Below, one piece after another: positions 44,437-53,122 of a stretch of DNA of 64,000 nt. Under the pieces are notes generated by a model. The model was not told where the DNA came from. It saw only the letters and a program-made list of their open reading frames with translations, and did no database searches. The translations under genes and the position numbers were made by a program. The stretch spans positions 300,654 through 364,653 of the forward strand of contig CANNFU010000004.1 in the NCBI GenBank assembly GCA_947503965.1. The letters are read 5' to 3'. The stretch is from an uncultured Paracoccaceae bacterium. Its GTDB lineage: Bacteria > Pseudomonadota > Alphaproteobacteria > Rhodobacterales > Rhodobacteraceae. Each line of letters opens with the position of its first letter. Positions within the stretch are counted from its first letter, which is position 1.

Positions 44437-44907
44437 ATGGCAGACGGGGGCACATATCAGACGCTTCCGCAGTCCGTATTGTTTTGCTGTGATCACAACG
44501 CGGTTCGGTCGCCGATGGCCGAAGGTATCATGAAAAAGCTATACGGGACAGAATGTTACATTCAGTCCGTTGGTGTAAAAAACGATCTGGAAATCGACGG
44601 TTTCGCGATTACCGTCTGCGCCGAAATCGGTGTGGAGTTGTCCCGCCACAGGTCACGGTCCTTTGATGAGATGGAAGATTGGGGCGATGACCTGTCATCG
44701 TTTGACCTGGTCCTTGCACTTTCCCCCGCCAGTCAGCGCCGGGCACTGGATCTGACGCAGTTTTATCATATCGATGTGGAATATTGGCCGATCCTTGACC
44801 CAACGGGATTGGGTGATGCGCGCGAGGCCCGGCTGGCGGCATATCGCGAAGCACGCGATCAAATCGTGCAACGTTTGACCGACCGGTTTGGACCGGCCCA
44901 TGGCTGA
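44437..44907 (+). CDS. Low-molecular-weight protein-tyrosine-phosphatase-like protein
   Basis: 156-aa LMW-PTP/arsenate-reductase fold. The phosphate loop reads FCCDHNAVRSP: Cys18-x5-Arg24 gives a valid CX5R with a second cysteine next to it, though the usual CxGNxCRS spacing is altered (DHNAVRS). The general-acid DPTG-like ILDPTGLGDARE is present near the C-terminus. It may dephosphorylate proteins or small molecules. ATG 44437 is one base after the UPF0262 stop. Confidence 0.85.
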   Translation: MADGGTYQTLPQSVLFCCDHNAVRSPMAEGIMKKLYGTECYIQSVGVKNDLEIDGFAITVCAEIGVELSRHRSRSFDEMEDWGDDLSSFDLVLALSPASQRRALDLTQFYHIDVEYWPILDPTGLGDAREARLAAYREARDQIVQRLTDRFGPAHG

Positions 44908-45077
44908 TGCAGCGACAGATATATGACGACGCACCGATCAAATCGATATTCGGCAACAGATCGCAGATTCGTTGCGTCCATTTGCGCATGAAATCGGCCT
45001 TTGCCCTTGATATTCTTGGTCGACAGGCTCATTTAGGCGGCGCGTAAGGTATTGCGCGGACAAATGTAGGAGACCAC

Positions 45078-45296
45078 ATGGCCAAGGAAGAACTGCTCGA
45101 ATTCCCAGGTGTCGTGAAAGAACTTCTGCCAAACGCGACATTTCGGGTCGAGCTGGAAAACGGCCATGAGATCATCGCGCATACGGCAGGCAAGATGCGT
45201 AAAAACCGCATCCGCGTTCTGGCAGGCGACAAGGTACAAGTCGAAATGACCCCTTATGATCTGACAAAGGGCCGGATCAATTACCGGTTTAAATAG
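45078..45296 (+). CDS. infA: Translation initiation factor IF-1
   Basis: 72-aa S1-like OB-fold protein that occupies the ribosomal A site during initiation: [51 protein letters not shown] lies seven bases upstream of the ATG. A 170-bp gap before it probably holds its own promoter. Confidence 0.97.
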   Translation: MAKEELLEFPGVVKELLPNATFRVELENGHEIIAHTAGKMRKNRIRVLAGDKVQVEMTPYDLTKGRINYRFK

Positions 45297-45349
45297 CGTG
45301 TCAGCCGATTGCGTTGGTGAACCACGTGACCGGACGGAACCCAACAGGC

Positions 45350-45955
45350 ATGACAACGCTGCCGCCTGACCCTGCTCTCAAACTCGTTCTGGGCTCTGGC
45401 TCACCCCGACGCTTGGAACTTTTGGGACAGCTTGGCGTGACACCGTTCGCTGTGAGCGCACCTGATATTGACGAAGACGTACACAATGGCGAATTGCCCC
45501 GCGACTATGTCAACAGGATTGCGGCCGAGAAAGCGGCCGCCGTCCAGATTGACGATGGTGAAGTGCTGCTCTGCGCTGACACGACTGTCGCTTTGGGCCG
45601 CCGCATCATTGGTAAGCCCGCAAATGCGGGCGAAGCAGCAACTTTTCTACATGCCCTGTCAGGACGGCGGCACAAAGTCATCACATCCGTGGCGGTCAAA
45701 CGCGGCACACAGATTTGGCAAAAGGATGTGCAAAGCACTGTCGCCATGAAGCAGTTGAGCGATCAAGAGGTGAATGCTTATCTTGCGTCATCTGATTGGC
45801 AGGGCAAGGCCGGCGGCTATGCCATCCAAGGGCCGGCTGGCGCATTCATCCCGTGGATCAACGGCTCATACACCGGTATCGTCGGGCTGCCCCTGACCGA
45901 AACGGCAGGATTGCTGATCGCGGCAGGGTTTCCCATTTACGGAGAGAGATCATGA
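45350..45955 (+). CDS. maf: Maf-family nucleotide pyrophosphatase
   Basis: 201-aa Maf/YhdE-type enzyme that hydrolyses non-canonical or dTTP/UTP nucleotides to monophosphates. [14 protein letters not shown] is the substrate loop near the N-terminus, with CADTTVALG and the [24 protein letters not shown]-terminal signature. ATG 45350 was chosen; an upstream GTG at 45314 is less likely. Its stop overlaps the rng start (ATGA). Confidence 0.93.
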   Translation: MTTLPPDPALKLVLGSGSPRRLELLGQLGVTPFAVSAPDIDEDVHNGELPRDYVNRIAAEKAAAVQIDDGEVLLCADTTVALGRRIIGKPANAGEAATFLHALSGRRHKVITSVAVKRGTQIWQKDVQSTVAMKQLSDQEVNAYLASSDWQGKAGGYAIQGPAGAFIPWINGSYTGIVGLPLTETAGLLIAAGFPIYGERS

Positions 45956-46989
45956 AGGGGCGAACGATTGTGCTGGACCATATCGGCACGCACGAGGCCG
46001 CGGCATATCTGGTGGATGGCAGGCTTGATGACATATTGATCGATCATGCGGACGCACCGCGCCCCGGTGCGATTTTTCGGGGCATCTGCGACCGCCCGAT
46101 CAAAGGTCAGAGCGGGATGATGTTGCGGCTTCCCGATGGTGAGACCGCATTTCTACGACATGGCAAGGGATTACGCCCGGGTCAGCCGCTTCTGGTGCAG
46201 GTCACAGGTTATGCAGAAGGCGGTAAAGCCATACCTGTCACCGACCGCGTGCTGTTCAAAAGCCGCTATGCGATTGTGACCCCCGGCAAACCTGGCATGA
46301 ATATCTCGCGTCAGATCAGCGATGACGACACGCGCGATGCATTATTGGCGCTCGCTCATGAGGTCTTTGACAGCGATCATGGGCTTATTCTGCGATCATC
46401 CTGCGAAGGGGCCGAGGAAGCTGAGATCGCCGACGACATCCTTGCCATGCTATCTTTGGCCGAAACGGTTCTGAAAGATGCAGATGGCAGCGCGCCCGAA
46501 GCCCTGACCGAAGGCGACGGGCCGCATATCCTTGCTTGGCGCGAATGGCACAAGGGACAGCCCGAAGTAGTGACCGAAGCGGGCAGCTTCGAAACCCACG
46601 GCGTGCTTGATCAACTGGCGCAGTTGCACGACCCCCTCGTGCCTTTGGGTGAGGGAACAATGTATGTTGAACCGACCCGCGCCCTTGTCGCCGTGGACGT
46701 CAACACCGGCAATGACACCTCGCCTGCGGCCGCGCTCAAAACGAACCTTGCCGCCGCGCGCGCATTACCACGGGCCCTGCGGCTGCGCGGACTGGCGGGG
46801 CAAATCAGCGTCGATTTCGTGTCGATGTCCAAGGCGCATCGCAAACAGGTCGAACAATCGCTTCGCGCTGCGTTCAAAGCTGACCCGATCGAAACATCGC
46901 TTGTGGGTTGGAGCCCGATGGGCCTGTTCGAACTGCAACGCAAACGCGAACGTCCGCCCTTTCCCACTGCATTGATGAGGGATCTGTGA
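45952..46989 (+). CDS. rng: Ribonuclease E/G family protein
   Basis: 345-aa short member of the RNase E/G family. The catalytic half is visible: [39 protein letters not shown] with the metal-binding Asp residues, and [15 protein letters not shown]. The length is well below E. coli RNase G (489 aa) and typical of the compact form in the alphaproteobacterial maf-rng-yacG cluster; the zinc-link and small domains are missing. Substrate range is unknown. Confidence 0.85.
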   Translation: MKGRTIVLDHIGTHEAAAYLVDGRLDDILIDHADAPRPGAIFRGICDRPIKGQSGMMLRLPDGETAFLRHGKGLRPGQPLLVQVTGYAEGGKAIPVTDRVLFKSRYAIVTPGKPGMNISRQISDDDTRDALLALAHEVFDSDHGLILRSSCEGAEEAEIADDILAMLSLAETVLKDADGSAPEALTEGDGPHILAWREWHKGQPEVVTEAGSFETHGVLDQLAQLHDPLVPLGEGTMYVEPTRALVAVDVNTGNDTSPAAALKTNLAAARALPRALRLRGLAGQISVDFVSMSKAHRKQVEQSLRAAFKADPIETSLVGWSPMGLFELQRKRERPPFPTALMRDL

Positions 46990-47174
46990 TGCCCTGCCCG
47001 ATTTGCGACAAGCCGACAGAAAAAGCCTTTCGGCCATTCTGTTCCAGACGTTGCGCCGATGTCGATTTGGCAAAATGGTTCAGCGGTTCATATGCGATCC
47101 CATCACCTGACCCCGCGGATGCCGACGCCTTCGAAAATGGGCCGCGCGATACGGATGAAGAGAAACCGCATTAG
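46989..47174 (+). CDS. yacG: DNA gyrase inhibitor YacG
   Basis: 61-aa zinc-finger protein: the four-cysteine pattern CPIC near the N-terminus and FCSRRC followed by DLAKWFSGSYAIP is diagnostic of YacG, which inhibits GyrB in E. coli. The ATG overlaps the rng stop by one base (TGATG). Confidence 0.92.
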   Translation: MPCPICDKPTEKAFRPFCSRRCADVDLAKWFSGSYAIPSPDPADADAFENGPRDTDEEKPH

Positions 47175-47270
47175 CGGCAGCGTTTCGCTCAACTTCCCTC
47201 TGGACACCCCAGCGCACCACGTCTAAAACCCCGCTACCCGACGGCAGGTGTCCGCGCCCGCTGTCCCAAT

Positions 47271-47345
47271 GCCCGGGTAGCTCAGGGGTAGAGCAGTGGA
47301 TTGAAAATCCTCGTGTCGGTGGTTCGATTCCGCCCCCGGGCACCA
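47271..47345 (+). tRNA. tRNA-Phe (GAA)
   Basis: 75 nt including an encoded CCA. Acceptor stem GCCCGGG/CCCGGGC with discriminator A; D-arm GCTCAGGGGTAGAGC; anticodon loop ATTGAAAAT with anticodon GAA; T-arm GGTTCGATTCC. Its 3' end abuts an AT-richer region. Confidence 0.97.
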
Positions 47346-47773
47346 TTTAACTCCCTGATATAATTGTATTTTCTGATAATGGCTGATTCTCTTTTCGGTC
47401 AGGTTTGACGCTTTTCTGCGAAGACTTGACAATCTTCGCGCGCCTTTCGTTGTCTTTTTCCAGTGTCGCCATGATTTTGCGGTTCTTTTCGGCAAGGCTT
47501 GCGGATCGTTAATGGTGCCGCGCCATGGATGGTGTCTTTGCGCAAGCATATTCTGACCGTGACTGATGAAGCCTATGAAGAGGCCCGCGAGACTACGATG
47601 ACTGCGCGTGTCTCCAAGATTGAAGACTTGCTTCGCAAAAGTTAATCCATTGAATTAAATTCGCTTTATTGAATCACCGCGACTAGTGGGGTTCGAGGGA
47701 GAGGCCGTTTCGTGATCCAAAAGATCATGTCGGGTGACGCGTTTCAATTCATCAAAAAAACGAAGCCCAATAC
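47346..47773. other. AT-richer gap after tRNA-Phe with two small ORFs
   Basis: 428 bp with clearly lower GC than the flanks. A minus-strand 41-codon frame (47347-47472, MATLEKDNERRAKIVKSSQK...) stops two bases from the tRNA 3' end; a plus-strand 38-codon frame (47529-47645, MVSLRKHILTVTDEAYEEAR...) looks like a ribbon-helix-helix-type N-terminus without the rest. Both are Lys/Glu-rich and may be remnants of an element once integrated at the tRNA. No integrase is seen. Confidence 0.35.
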
Positions 47774-50056
47774 CTAACCACATTTCGAATAACCGCACGA
47801 CCCGCAGGTCATGCACCCCTCGACCATCCGCAATTCGTATGATCCGCAGGACGAACATGCCTTTCCGCGCGGTCCGCTATTGATCGCAACGACATCAGCT
47901 TGTGGATCGGCTTTCAGACCCATGCCTTCGCCTGCAAGGAACCCGGTTGAGATCATATGCTTCTCAATCACACCCCCAATGGCCGCCAAGATCGACGGCA
48001 CGTATTTGCCTTGCATCCAGGCGCCACCGCGCGGATCGAACACGGCCTTCAGCTCTTCCACAACGAATGACACGTCACCCCCGCGCCGGAATACCGCAGA
48101 GATCATGCGTGTCAGCGCGACGGTCCAGGCGAAATGCTCCATGTTCTTGGAGTTGATGAACACTTCGAACGGACGCCGATGCCCGGCAATCACCAGATCG
48201 TTTACCGTGATGTAGATCGCATGCTCGCTATCGGGCCATTTCAGTTTATAGGTCGCCCCTTCGAGTTCCTGCGGGCGGTCCAGCGGTTCGGACATGTAAA
48301 CGACCTCGGCCCCTTCGCCCTCGTCCCGGACCTGATCCGGGACCTCTGATGGCGACGCCTCTTCTGATACTGACAAAACAGACCCAGTCACATCATTCGG
48401 CCGGTAGGTCGTACAGCCTTTGCAACCCTGATCCCAGGCGGCCATGTAGACCTCTTTGAAGTCGTCGAAGCTGATATCTGCAGGGCAGTTGATTGTCTTG
48501 GAAATCGAACTGTCGATCCATTTTTGCGCGGCCGCCTGCATCCGCACATGATCCAGCGGGGCGAGTGTCTGGGCGTTCACAAAGTAATCGGGCAGATCAG
48601 CGTCACCATTCAGATCACGCCACAGTTGCACAGCGTAATCCACCACCTCTTCTTCGGTCCGCGATCCGTCTTTTTGCAAAACCTTGCGCGTGTAAGCATA
48701 TGCAAAAACGGGTTCGATCCCCGAGGACACGTTGCCGGCATAAAGGCTGATCGTGCCGGTCGGTGCGATTGAGGTCAAAAGCGCATTTCGTATGCCATTT
48801 TGACGGATTGCATCACGAACATCCTCATCCATATGCTGCATTGCACCGGAGGCCAGAAACTTGTCCGCGTCGAACAGCGGGAACGCCCCTTTCTCTTTTG
48901 CCAGCTCCACCGACGCCAGGTAGGCCGCACGCGCAATCGCGTGCATCCAGCGATCGGTTTGTGCTGCGGCCTCTTCCGAGCCATAGCGCAGCCCCGTCAT
49001 CAGCAGCGCATCGGCCAGACCGGTGACACCCAAACCGATCCGGCGCTTGGCGCGCGCCTCTTGCGCCTGCGCCTCCAGTGGGAACTTCGATGCATCAACC
49101 ACATTATCCATCATCCGAACGGCGACAGTGACCAGATCGGTCAACGCCGCTTGATCCAATGCCGCGTCGTCGGCGAACGGATCGCTGACCAGCCGTGCCA
49201 GATTGATAGACCCCAGCAAACATGCACCATAAGGCGGCAAGGGTTGTTCACCACACGGGTTGGTCGCCGCAATCGTTTCACAATAATTCAGATTGTTCAT
49301 CTGGTTGATCCGGTCGATGAAAATCACCCCCGGTTCTGCGTAATCAAAGGTGGACCGCATGATGGCATCCCACAGATCACGCGCCTGCACCGTGCGATAA
49401 ACCTTGTCCCCAAACACCAGATCCCAGGGACCATCAGCCTTGACCGCGTCCATGAACGGGTCGGTGACAAGCACTGACATGTTGAACATGCGTAACCGTG
49501 CCGGGTCGGACTTGGCGGTGATGAACTCTTCAATATCTGGGTGATCGCAGCGCATCGTGGCCATCATGGCCCCGCGACGCGATCCGGCAGACATGATCGT
49601 ACGGCACATCGCATCCCACACATCCATGAAAGACAGCGGGCCAGAGGCATCCGCCGCCACCCCTTTCACATCGGACCCCTTGGGCCGAATGGTCGAAAAG
49701 TCGTATCCGATCCCGCCGCCCTGCTGCATGGTCAACGCAGCCTCTTTCAACCCGTCGAAAATGCCGCCCATCGTGTCGGGGATCGTGCCCATCACAAAAC
49801 AGTTGAACAACGTCACCGACCGGGCCGTACCCGCACCCGCAGTGATCCGCCCCGCTGGCAGATATTTGAAATCAGCCAGTGCATCATAGAACTTTTCTTC
49901 CCATGCGCCCGGGTCTTTCTCGACTGCTGCAAGCGAGGATGCGATCCGCCGCCAGGTATCTGCGACTGTCTGATCAATCGGTGTGCCATCCGCCTTTTTG
50001 AACCGGTATTTCATGTCCCAGATCTGTTCAGCAATAGGGGCAGAGAACGCGGTCAT
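47774..50056 (-). CDS. nrdJ: Class II (adenosylcobalamin-dependent) ribonucleotide reductase
   Basis: 760-aa B12-dependent reductase of ribonucleoside diphosphates, active with or without oxygen. NCFVMGT and NPCGEQPLPPYGACLLGS carry active-site cysteines and the catalytic NPCGE loop; TSIAPTGTISLYAGN is the barrel strand; the C-terminus has the redox CSSCGS and CMTCGSCGYSKCG cysteines. ATG 50056 is preceded by AAGGAG. A stretch around residues 571-578 (EVPDQVRD) is encoded by a palindrome that looks like an inserted repeat. Confidence 0.93.
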   Translation of the reverse strand: MTAFSAPIAEQIWDMKYRFKKADGTPIDQTVADTWRRIASSLAAVEKDPGAWEEKFYDALADFKYLPAGRITAGAGTARSVTLFNCFVMGTIPDTMGGIFDGLKEAALTMQQGGGIGYDFSTIRPKGSDVKGVAADASGPLSFMDVWDAMCRTIMSAGSRRGAMMATMRCDHPDIEEFITAKSDPARLRMFNMSVLVTDPFMDAVKADGPWDLVFGDKVYRTVQARDLWDAIMRSTFDYAEPGVIFIDRINQMNNLNYCETIAATNPCGEQPLPPYGACLLGSINLARLVSDPFADDAALDQAALTDLVTVAVRMMDNVVDASKFPLEAQAQEARAKRRIGLGVTGLADALLMTGLRYGSEEAAAQTDRWMHAIARAAYLASVELAKEKGAFPLFDADKFLASGAMQHMDEDVRDAIRQNGIRNALLTSIAPTGTISLYAGNVSSGIEPVFAYAYTRKVLQKDGSRTEEEVVDYAVQLWRDLNGDADLPDYFVNAQTLAPLDHVRMQAAAQKWIDSSISKTINCPADISFDDFKEVYMAAWDQGCKGCTTYRPNDVTGSVLSVSEEASPSEVPDQVRDEGEGAEVVYMSEPLDRPQELEGATYKLKWPDSEHAIYITVNDLVIAGHRRPFEVFINSKNMEHFAWTVALTRMISAVFRRGGDVSFVVEELKAVFDPRGGAWMQGKYVPSILAAIGGVIEKHMISTGFLAGEGMGLKADPQADVVAINSGPRGKACSSCGSYELRMVEGCMTCGSCGYSKCG
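48323..48343. repeat. palindromic element inside nrdJ
   Basis: GTCCCGGA-CCTGA-TCCGGGAC: an 8-bp stem with a 5-nt loop, in frame within nrdJ and translated EVPDQVRDE in a Ser/Glu-rich linker (SVSEEASPS...EGAEVV). It resembles dispersed palindromic repeats of alphaproteobacteria, and its location in a coding region recalls Rickettsia palindromic elements. Confidence 0.6.
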
Positions 50057-50144
50057 TGGGGGAATCTCCTTATGTGCTGCAGGCAAGGCCTGCATCTTAG
50101 GGGTTTCGGATGCACTTGAAAACGATGAATTGGGGAAATCTGAT

Positions 50145-50190
50145 ACCACATATAGTGGTTGATCTCAACCATCACACCACATAAACCATT
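50145..50190. promoter_or_regulatory. candidate NrdR boxes
   Basis: ACCACATATAGTGGT (50145-50159) is a near-palindrome resembling the NrdR box; ACCACATAAACCATT (50176-50190) repeats its left half exactly 31 bp away, the spacing usual for paired NrdR sites. They lie upstream of nrdJ in the divergent region with the DUF1489 gene. Confidence 0.5.
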
Positions 50191-50256
50191 TAGTGGCTCG
50201 CTATTGAAGCGTTGCCACAGCGCCTTACCTATTCAGCACACTCCCGGGGGGGATTG

Positions 50257-50688
50257 ATGTCAAACACAGTGCATCTGCTCAAGCTTTCCGTTGGCACCGA
50301 AGACGTCGCGGGGCTTGCAGCATGGCAAGCCACCAAACGCGCACAAACCGATGATGGGTTGCCACGGCATATCACCCGGATGTGGCCCAAGCGTGGCGAC
50401 GAAATCCTGAATGGCGGCTCGATCTTCTGGGTGATCAAGGGGGTTATCCTGTGCCGACAACCCGTCTTGCGGCTTGATGAATACCTGTCCCCTGATGGGA
50501 TCCGGCGTTGTGCGATTGTCTGCAAACCGGGGCTGATCCGGGTAGAGGCGACACCAAAGCGCGCGTTTCAAGGGTGGCGGTACCTGCCTGTCTCGGACGC
50601 GCCACGCGATCTGCCGCAAGGGCGGCAATCAGAAGAAGCATTGCCGCCGGAACTGTCCAAGGCGCTCGCGGCTATTGGGGTACGATAA
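50257..50688 (+). CDS. DUF1489 family protein
   Basis: 143-aa alphaproteobacterial protein of unknown function: VHLLKLSVGTEDVAGLAAWQ, HITRMWPKRGDEILNGGSIFWVIKGVILCRQPVL and PKRAFQGWRYLP are the family signature. The MWPKR/RRCA elements hint at nucleic-acid binding, but nothing is established. GGGGGG precedes ATG 50257. Divergent from nrdJ. Confidence 0.85.
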   Translation: MSNTVHLLKLSVGTEDVAGLAAWQATKRAQTDDGLPRHITRMWPKRGDEILNGGSIFWVIKGVILCRQPVLRLDEYLSPDGIRRCAIVCKPGLIRVEATPKRAFQGWRYLPVSDAPRDLPQGRQSEEALPPELSKALAAIGVR

Positions 50689-50742
50689 GGAAATGGCGCA
50701 CCGCAAGGCGATGCGCCATCTGGTATCTTTTGGCGATGCGGA

Positions 50743-51135
50743 TTAAGAGCCGAAGACTTCAATCGCCAGCGCGTCGTCATTGCCATCGCAGGCGGTCAAC
50801 AGATCTTCAACAATCGGGCTTGGCTGCGCGCCGGTGTTGTCAACTTCTGTATCTTCTTCAAGCGGATCAGCGGCGTCACTGGTTTCTGCCGCGCCGTCGG
50901 AACTTTCTTCCATTTCGGGCGTGGTATCTGCAGTTTCGTCGACCAAACCGCTTTCGGCCATTTCCATCTTTGTGGCTTCGATTGCTGCGACAGCAATCTC
51001 TTGGTCTCCCAATTCCAGGCCAGTGAAATCGGCGCATGTCATTGTTTCGGGGTCAATATGCACTTCACCAAATGCAGCGCCAGATGCACTGACAATGGCG
51101 ACGGCAATGGCAGTCGTTGAGATGAGCGTTTTCAT
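50743..51135 (-). CDS. HdeA/HdeB-like acidic periplasmic protein (tentative)
   Basis: 130 aa with a signal peptide (MKTLISTTAIAVAIVSASGAAFG). The mature protein has two separated segments resembling HdeA: TCADFTGLELGDQEIAVAAIEA near the N-terminus and LLTACDGNDDALAIEVF at the C-terminus, with two cysteines that could form the HdeA disulfide. Between them is a 55-residue Asp/Glu/Ser/Thr-rich low-complexity insert (about residues 57-108). If real, it would be an acid-stress chaperone with an unusual acidic arm. Otherwise a small secreted protein of unknown role. Confidence 0.5.
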   Translation of the reverse strand: MKTLISTTAIAVAIVSASGAAFGEVHIDPETMTCADFTGLELGDQEIAVAAIEATKMEMAESGLVDETADTTPEMEESSDGAAETSDAADPLEEDTEVDNTGAQPSPIVEDLLTACDGNDDALAIEVFGS

Positions 51136-51421
51136 AACGTCCTCCGGGTTTCAAAAGCGGCGCATCATGCGCTGCTAGCAATCATCCAACACAGTTTTCG
51201 GTGGTTTGCAGCACAACGAAATTGTGATGGGTCAAGCGCCGCGCAGTGCCGGCATCATATCGCTAACCATCTGTAACAGTGGCAAAAAATGACCTATTGA
51301 CCGGCATGATCTCGCGCCAGGATTGCTGATCCAGCATCACCACCTCTCACGAATGCGGCATCTCAAACTGCTCGCCGAAACCGGAATCATATGCCATGCT
51401 ATCCAGGCAGGAGGAGAACAT

Positions 51422-52954
51422 ATGACCATCTACAACAGCCCGTTTCCAGACGTCGCTATCACCGATCAATCCATTACCGAACGGGTCTTTGCCGGGTTGC
51501 AAAACCGACCGAGTGAGGTCGTGTTGACCGACGGCCCCAGCGGGCGAAACCTGACCGCCGCCGCCTTTATGGATCAGGTCAAAGCGATGGCTGGCGGGCT
51601 GACTTCTGCAGGCTTTGGCGCAGGTCACACGGTCGCGATCATGGCGCCCAATATTCCCGAATACTGTGTCATCTTTCACGCCGTTGCTTGGGCTGGTGGA
51701 ACGATTACCACGCTCAACCCGACCTATACCGCCAGTGAGGTCGCGCATCAGATCAAGGACGCGCGCGCCGAGCTTTTGATCACTATTCCCGACTTTGTGG
51801 AGACGGCAACAGAAGGGGCCGGTGAAATTCCTGTCGTGGGGATTGGCACCGAAGGCTACGTCGCGCTTTTTGGTGATCCGATCGACGCGCAGGTTCCCGT
51901 CGATCTCGACACCCACACGGTGGTTCTACCATATTCGTCAGGCACGACCGGCCTGCCAAAAGGGGTCATGCTGTCGCACCGCAACCTCGTCATCAACGTC
52001 GATCAGACCGCCGCTGCCGCCAATTTCAAGCAAGGTGAAGTCGCAGCCGGTTTCCTGCCATTTTTTCATATTTACGGCATGACCGTACTGATGAACATGC
52101 ATCTTGCCTGCGGCGGCGCGGTCGTGACAATGCCGCGTTTCGATCTGCCGATGTTCCTGCAGATCTGCCAAGATCACAAATCCCGCCGGATGTGGATCGT
52201 GCCGCCGGTCGCGCTGGCACTGGCGAAACATCCGCTGGTCGATGACTACGACCTGTCCGCAATTGAAGAGGTCTTTTCCGGCGCGGCTCCGTTGGGTGCT
52301 GATCTGTCAAACGCGGTCGCCAAACGGCTGGATTGTGTGTCATTGCAAGGCTACGGGATGACGGAACTTGCCCCCGTCAGTCACGTCACCCCAGCCAGCG
52401 CCGCCCGACCCGGCGCATCCGGTCAAGTGGTGCCCAATACGCAATGTCGCATTGTTGATATCGACAGTGGCGCTGATCTTGGCCCAGATGCCGAAGGTGA
52501 GCTGTGGATCAAGGGACCGCAGGTCATGCAAGGCTATCTGAACAACGAAAAGGCGACATCTGAAACGATCACCAAGGACGGATGGTTGCGCACCGGCGAC
52601 ATCGCGAAAATCGATGCTGACGGCTACATGTTCATCACCGACCGTCTGAAAGAGCTGATCAAATACAAGGGATTTCAGGTTGCCCCGGCCGAGCTGGAGG
52701 CGACGCTGGTCGCAATGGAGGGGATCACTGATGCGGCGGTCATCGGCATTCCCGATGATGAAGCGGGCGAACTGCCCGTCGCCTTCGTGGTGGCGGGCGA
52801 AGTCAGCCCGACAGAAGAAGACATCAAAGCGCATCTTGCCACCCAATTAGCCCACTATAAACAGGTGCGTCAGGTTCATTTCGTCGATGAAATCCCGAAA
52901 TCCGCATCTGGCAAGATTCTTCGCCGCTTCCTGCGGGATCGCATGCGTGTATGA
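51422..52954 (+). CDS. Acyl-CoA synthetase / 4-coumarate-CoA ligase family
   Basis: 510-aa ANL-superfamily adenylating enzyme that activates a carboxylic acid to an acyl-CoA. The P-loop reads LPYSSGTTGLPKGVMLSHRN; later GYGMTELAPVSH, GWLRTGDIAKID and the C-terminal PKSASGKILRRFLRDRM with the catalytic lysine are present. Substrate may be a phenylpropenoid or medium-chain acid. ATG 51422 has a strong AGGAGGAG site; a 33-residue longer frame upstream is not needed. Confidence 0.9.
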   Translation: MTIYNSPFPDVAITDQSITERVFAGLQNRPSEVVLTDGPSGRNLTAAAFMDQVKAMAGGLTSAGFGAGHTVAIMAPNIPEYCVIFHAVAWAGGTITTLNPTYTASEVAHQIKDARAELLITIPDFVETATEGAGEIPVVGIGTEGYVALFGDPIDAQVPVDLDTHTVVLPYSSGTTGLPKGVMLSHRNLVINVDQTAAAANFKQGEVAAGFLPFFHIYGMTVLMNMHLACGGAVVTMPRFDLPMFLQICQDHKSRRMWIVPPVALALAKHPLVDDYDLSAIEEVFSGAAPLGADLSNAVAKRLDCVSLQGYGMTELAPVSHVTPASAARPGASGQVVPNTQCRIVDIDSGADLGPDAEGELWIKGPQVMQGYLNNEKATSETITKDGWLRTGDIAKIDADGYMFITDRLKELIKYKGFQVAPAELEATLVAMEGITDAAVIGIPDDEAGELPVAFVVAGEVSPTEEDIKAHLATQLAHYKQVRQVHFVDEIPKSASGKILRRFLRDRMRV

Positions 52955-53122
52955 CAGGCCAAACCATTAGAAGGCTTGCAATTCCAGGTGCCGGGCGGTC
53001 CGGCCAAGCATCCGTAACCGTGAGCTTTTGATGCAGTACCACGGCGGATCATGAAGGCGATCGTCACCTGACCGACGGGACCACCTTTGCCTCTATTGCG
53101 TTTTTGAGCTAGCTGCCACGTC

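Noticed and set aside
47774..50056. Cobalamin riboswitch upstream of nrdJ
   Set aside because: The roughly 200-nt leader shows no B12-box-like core; only NrdR-like repeats are visible.
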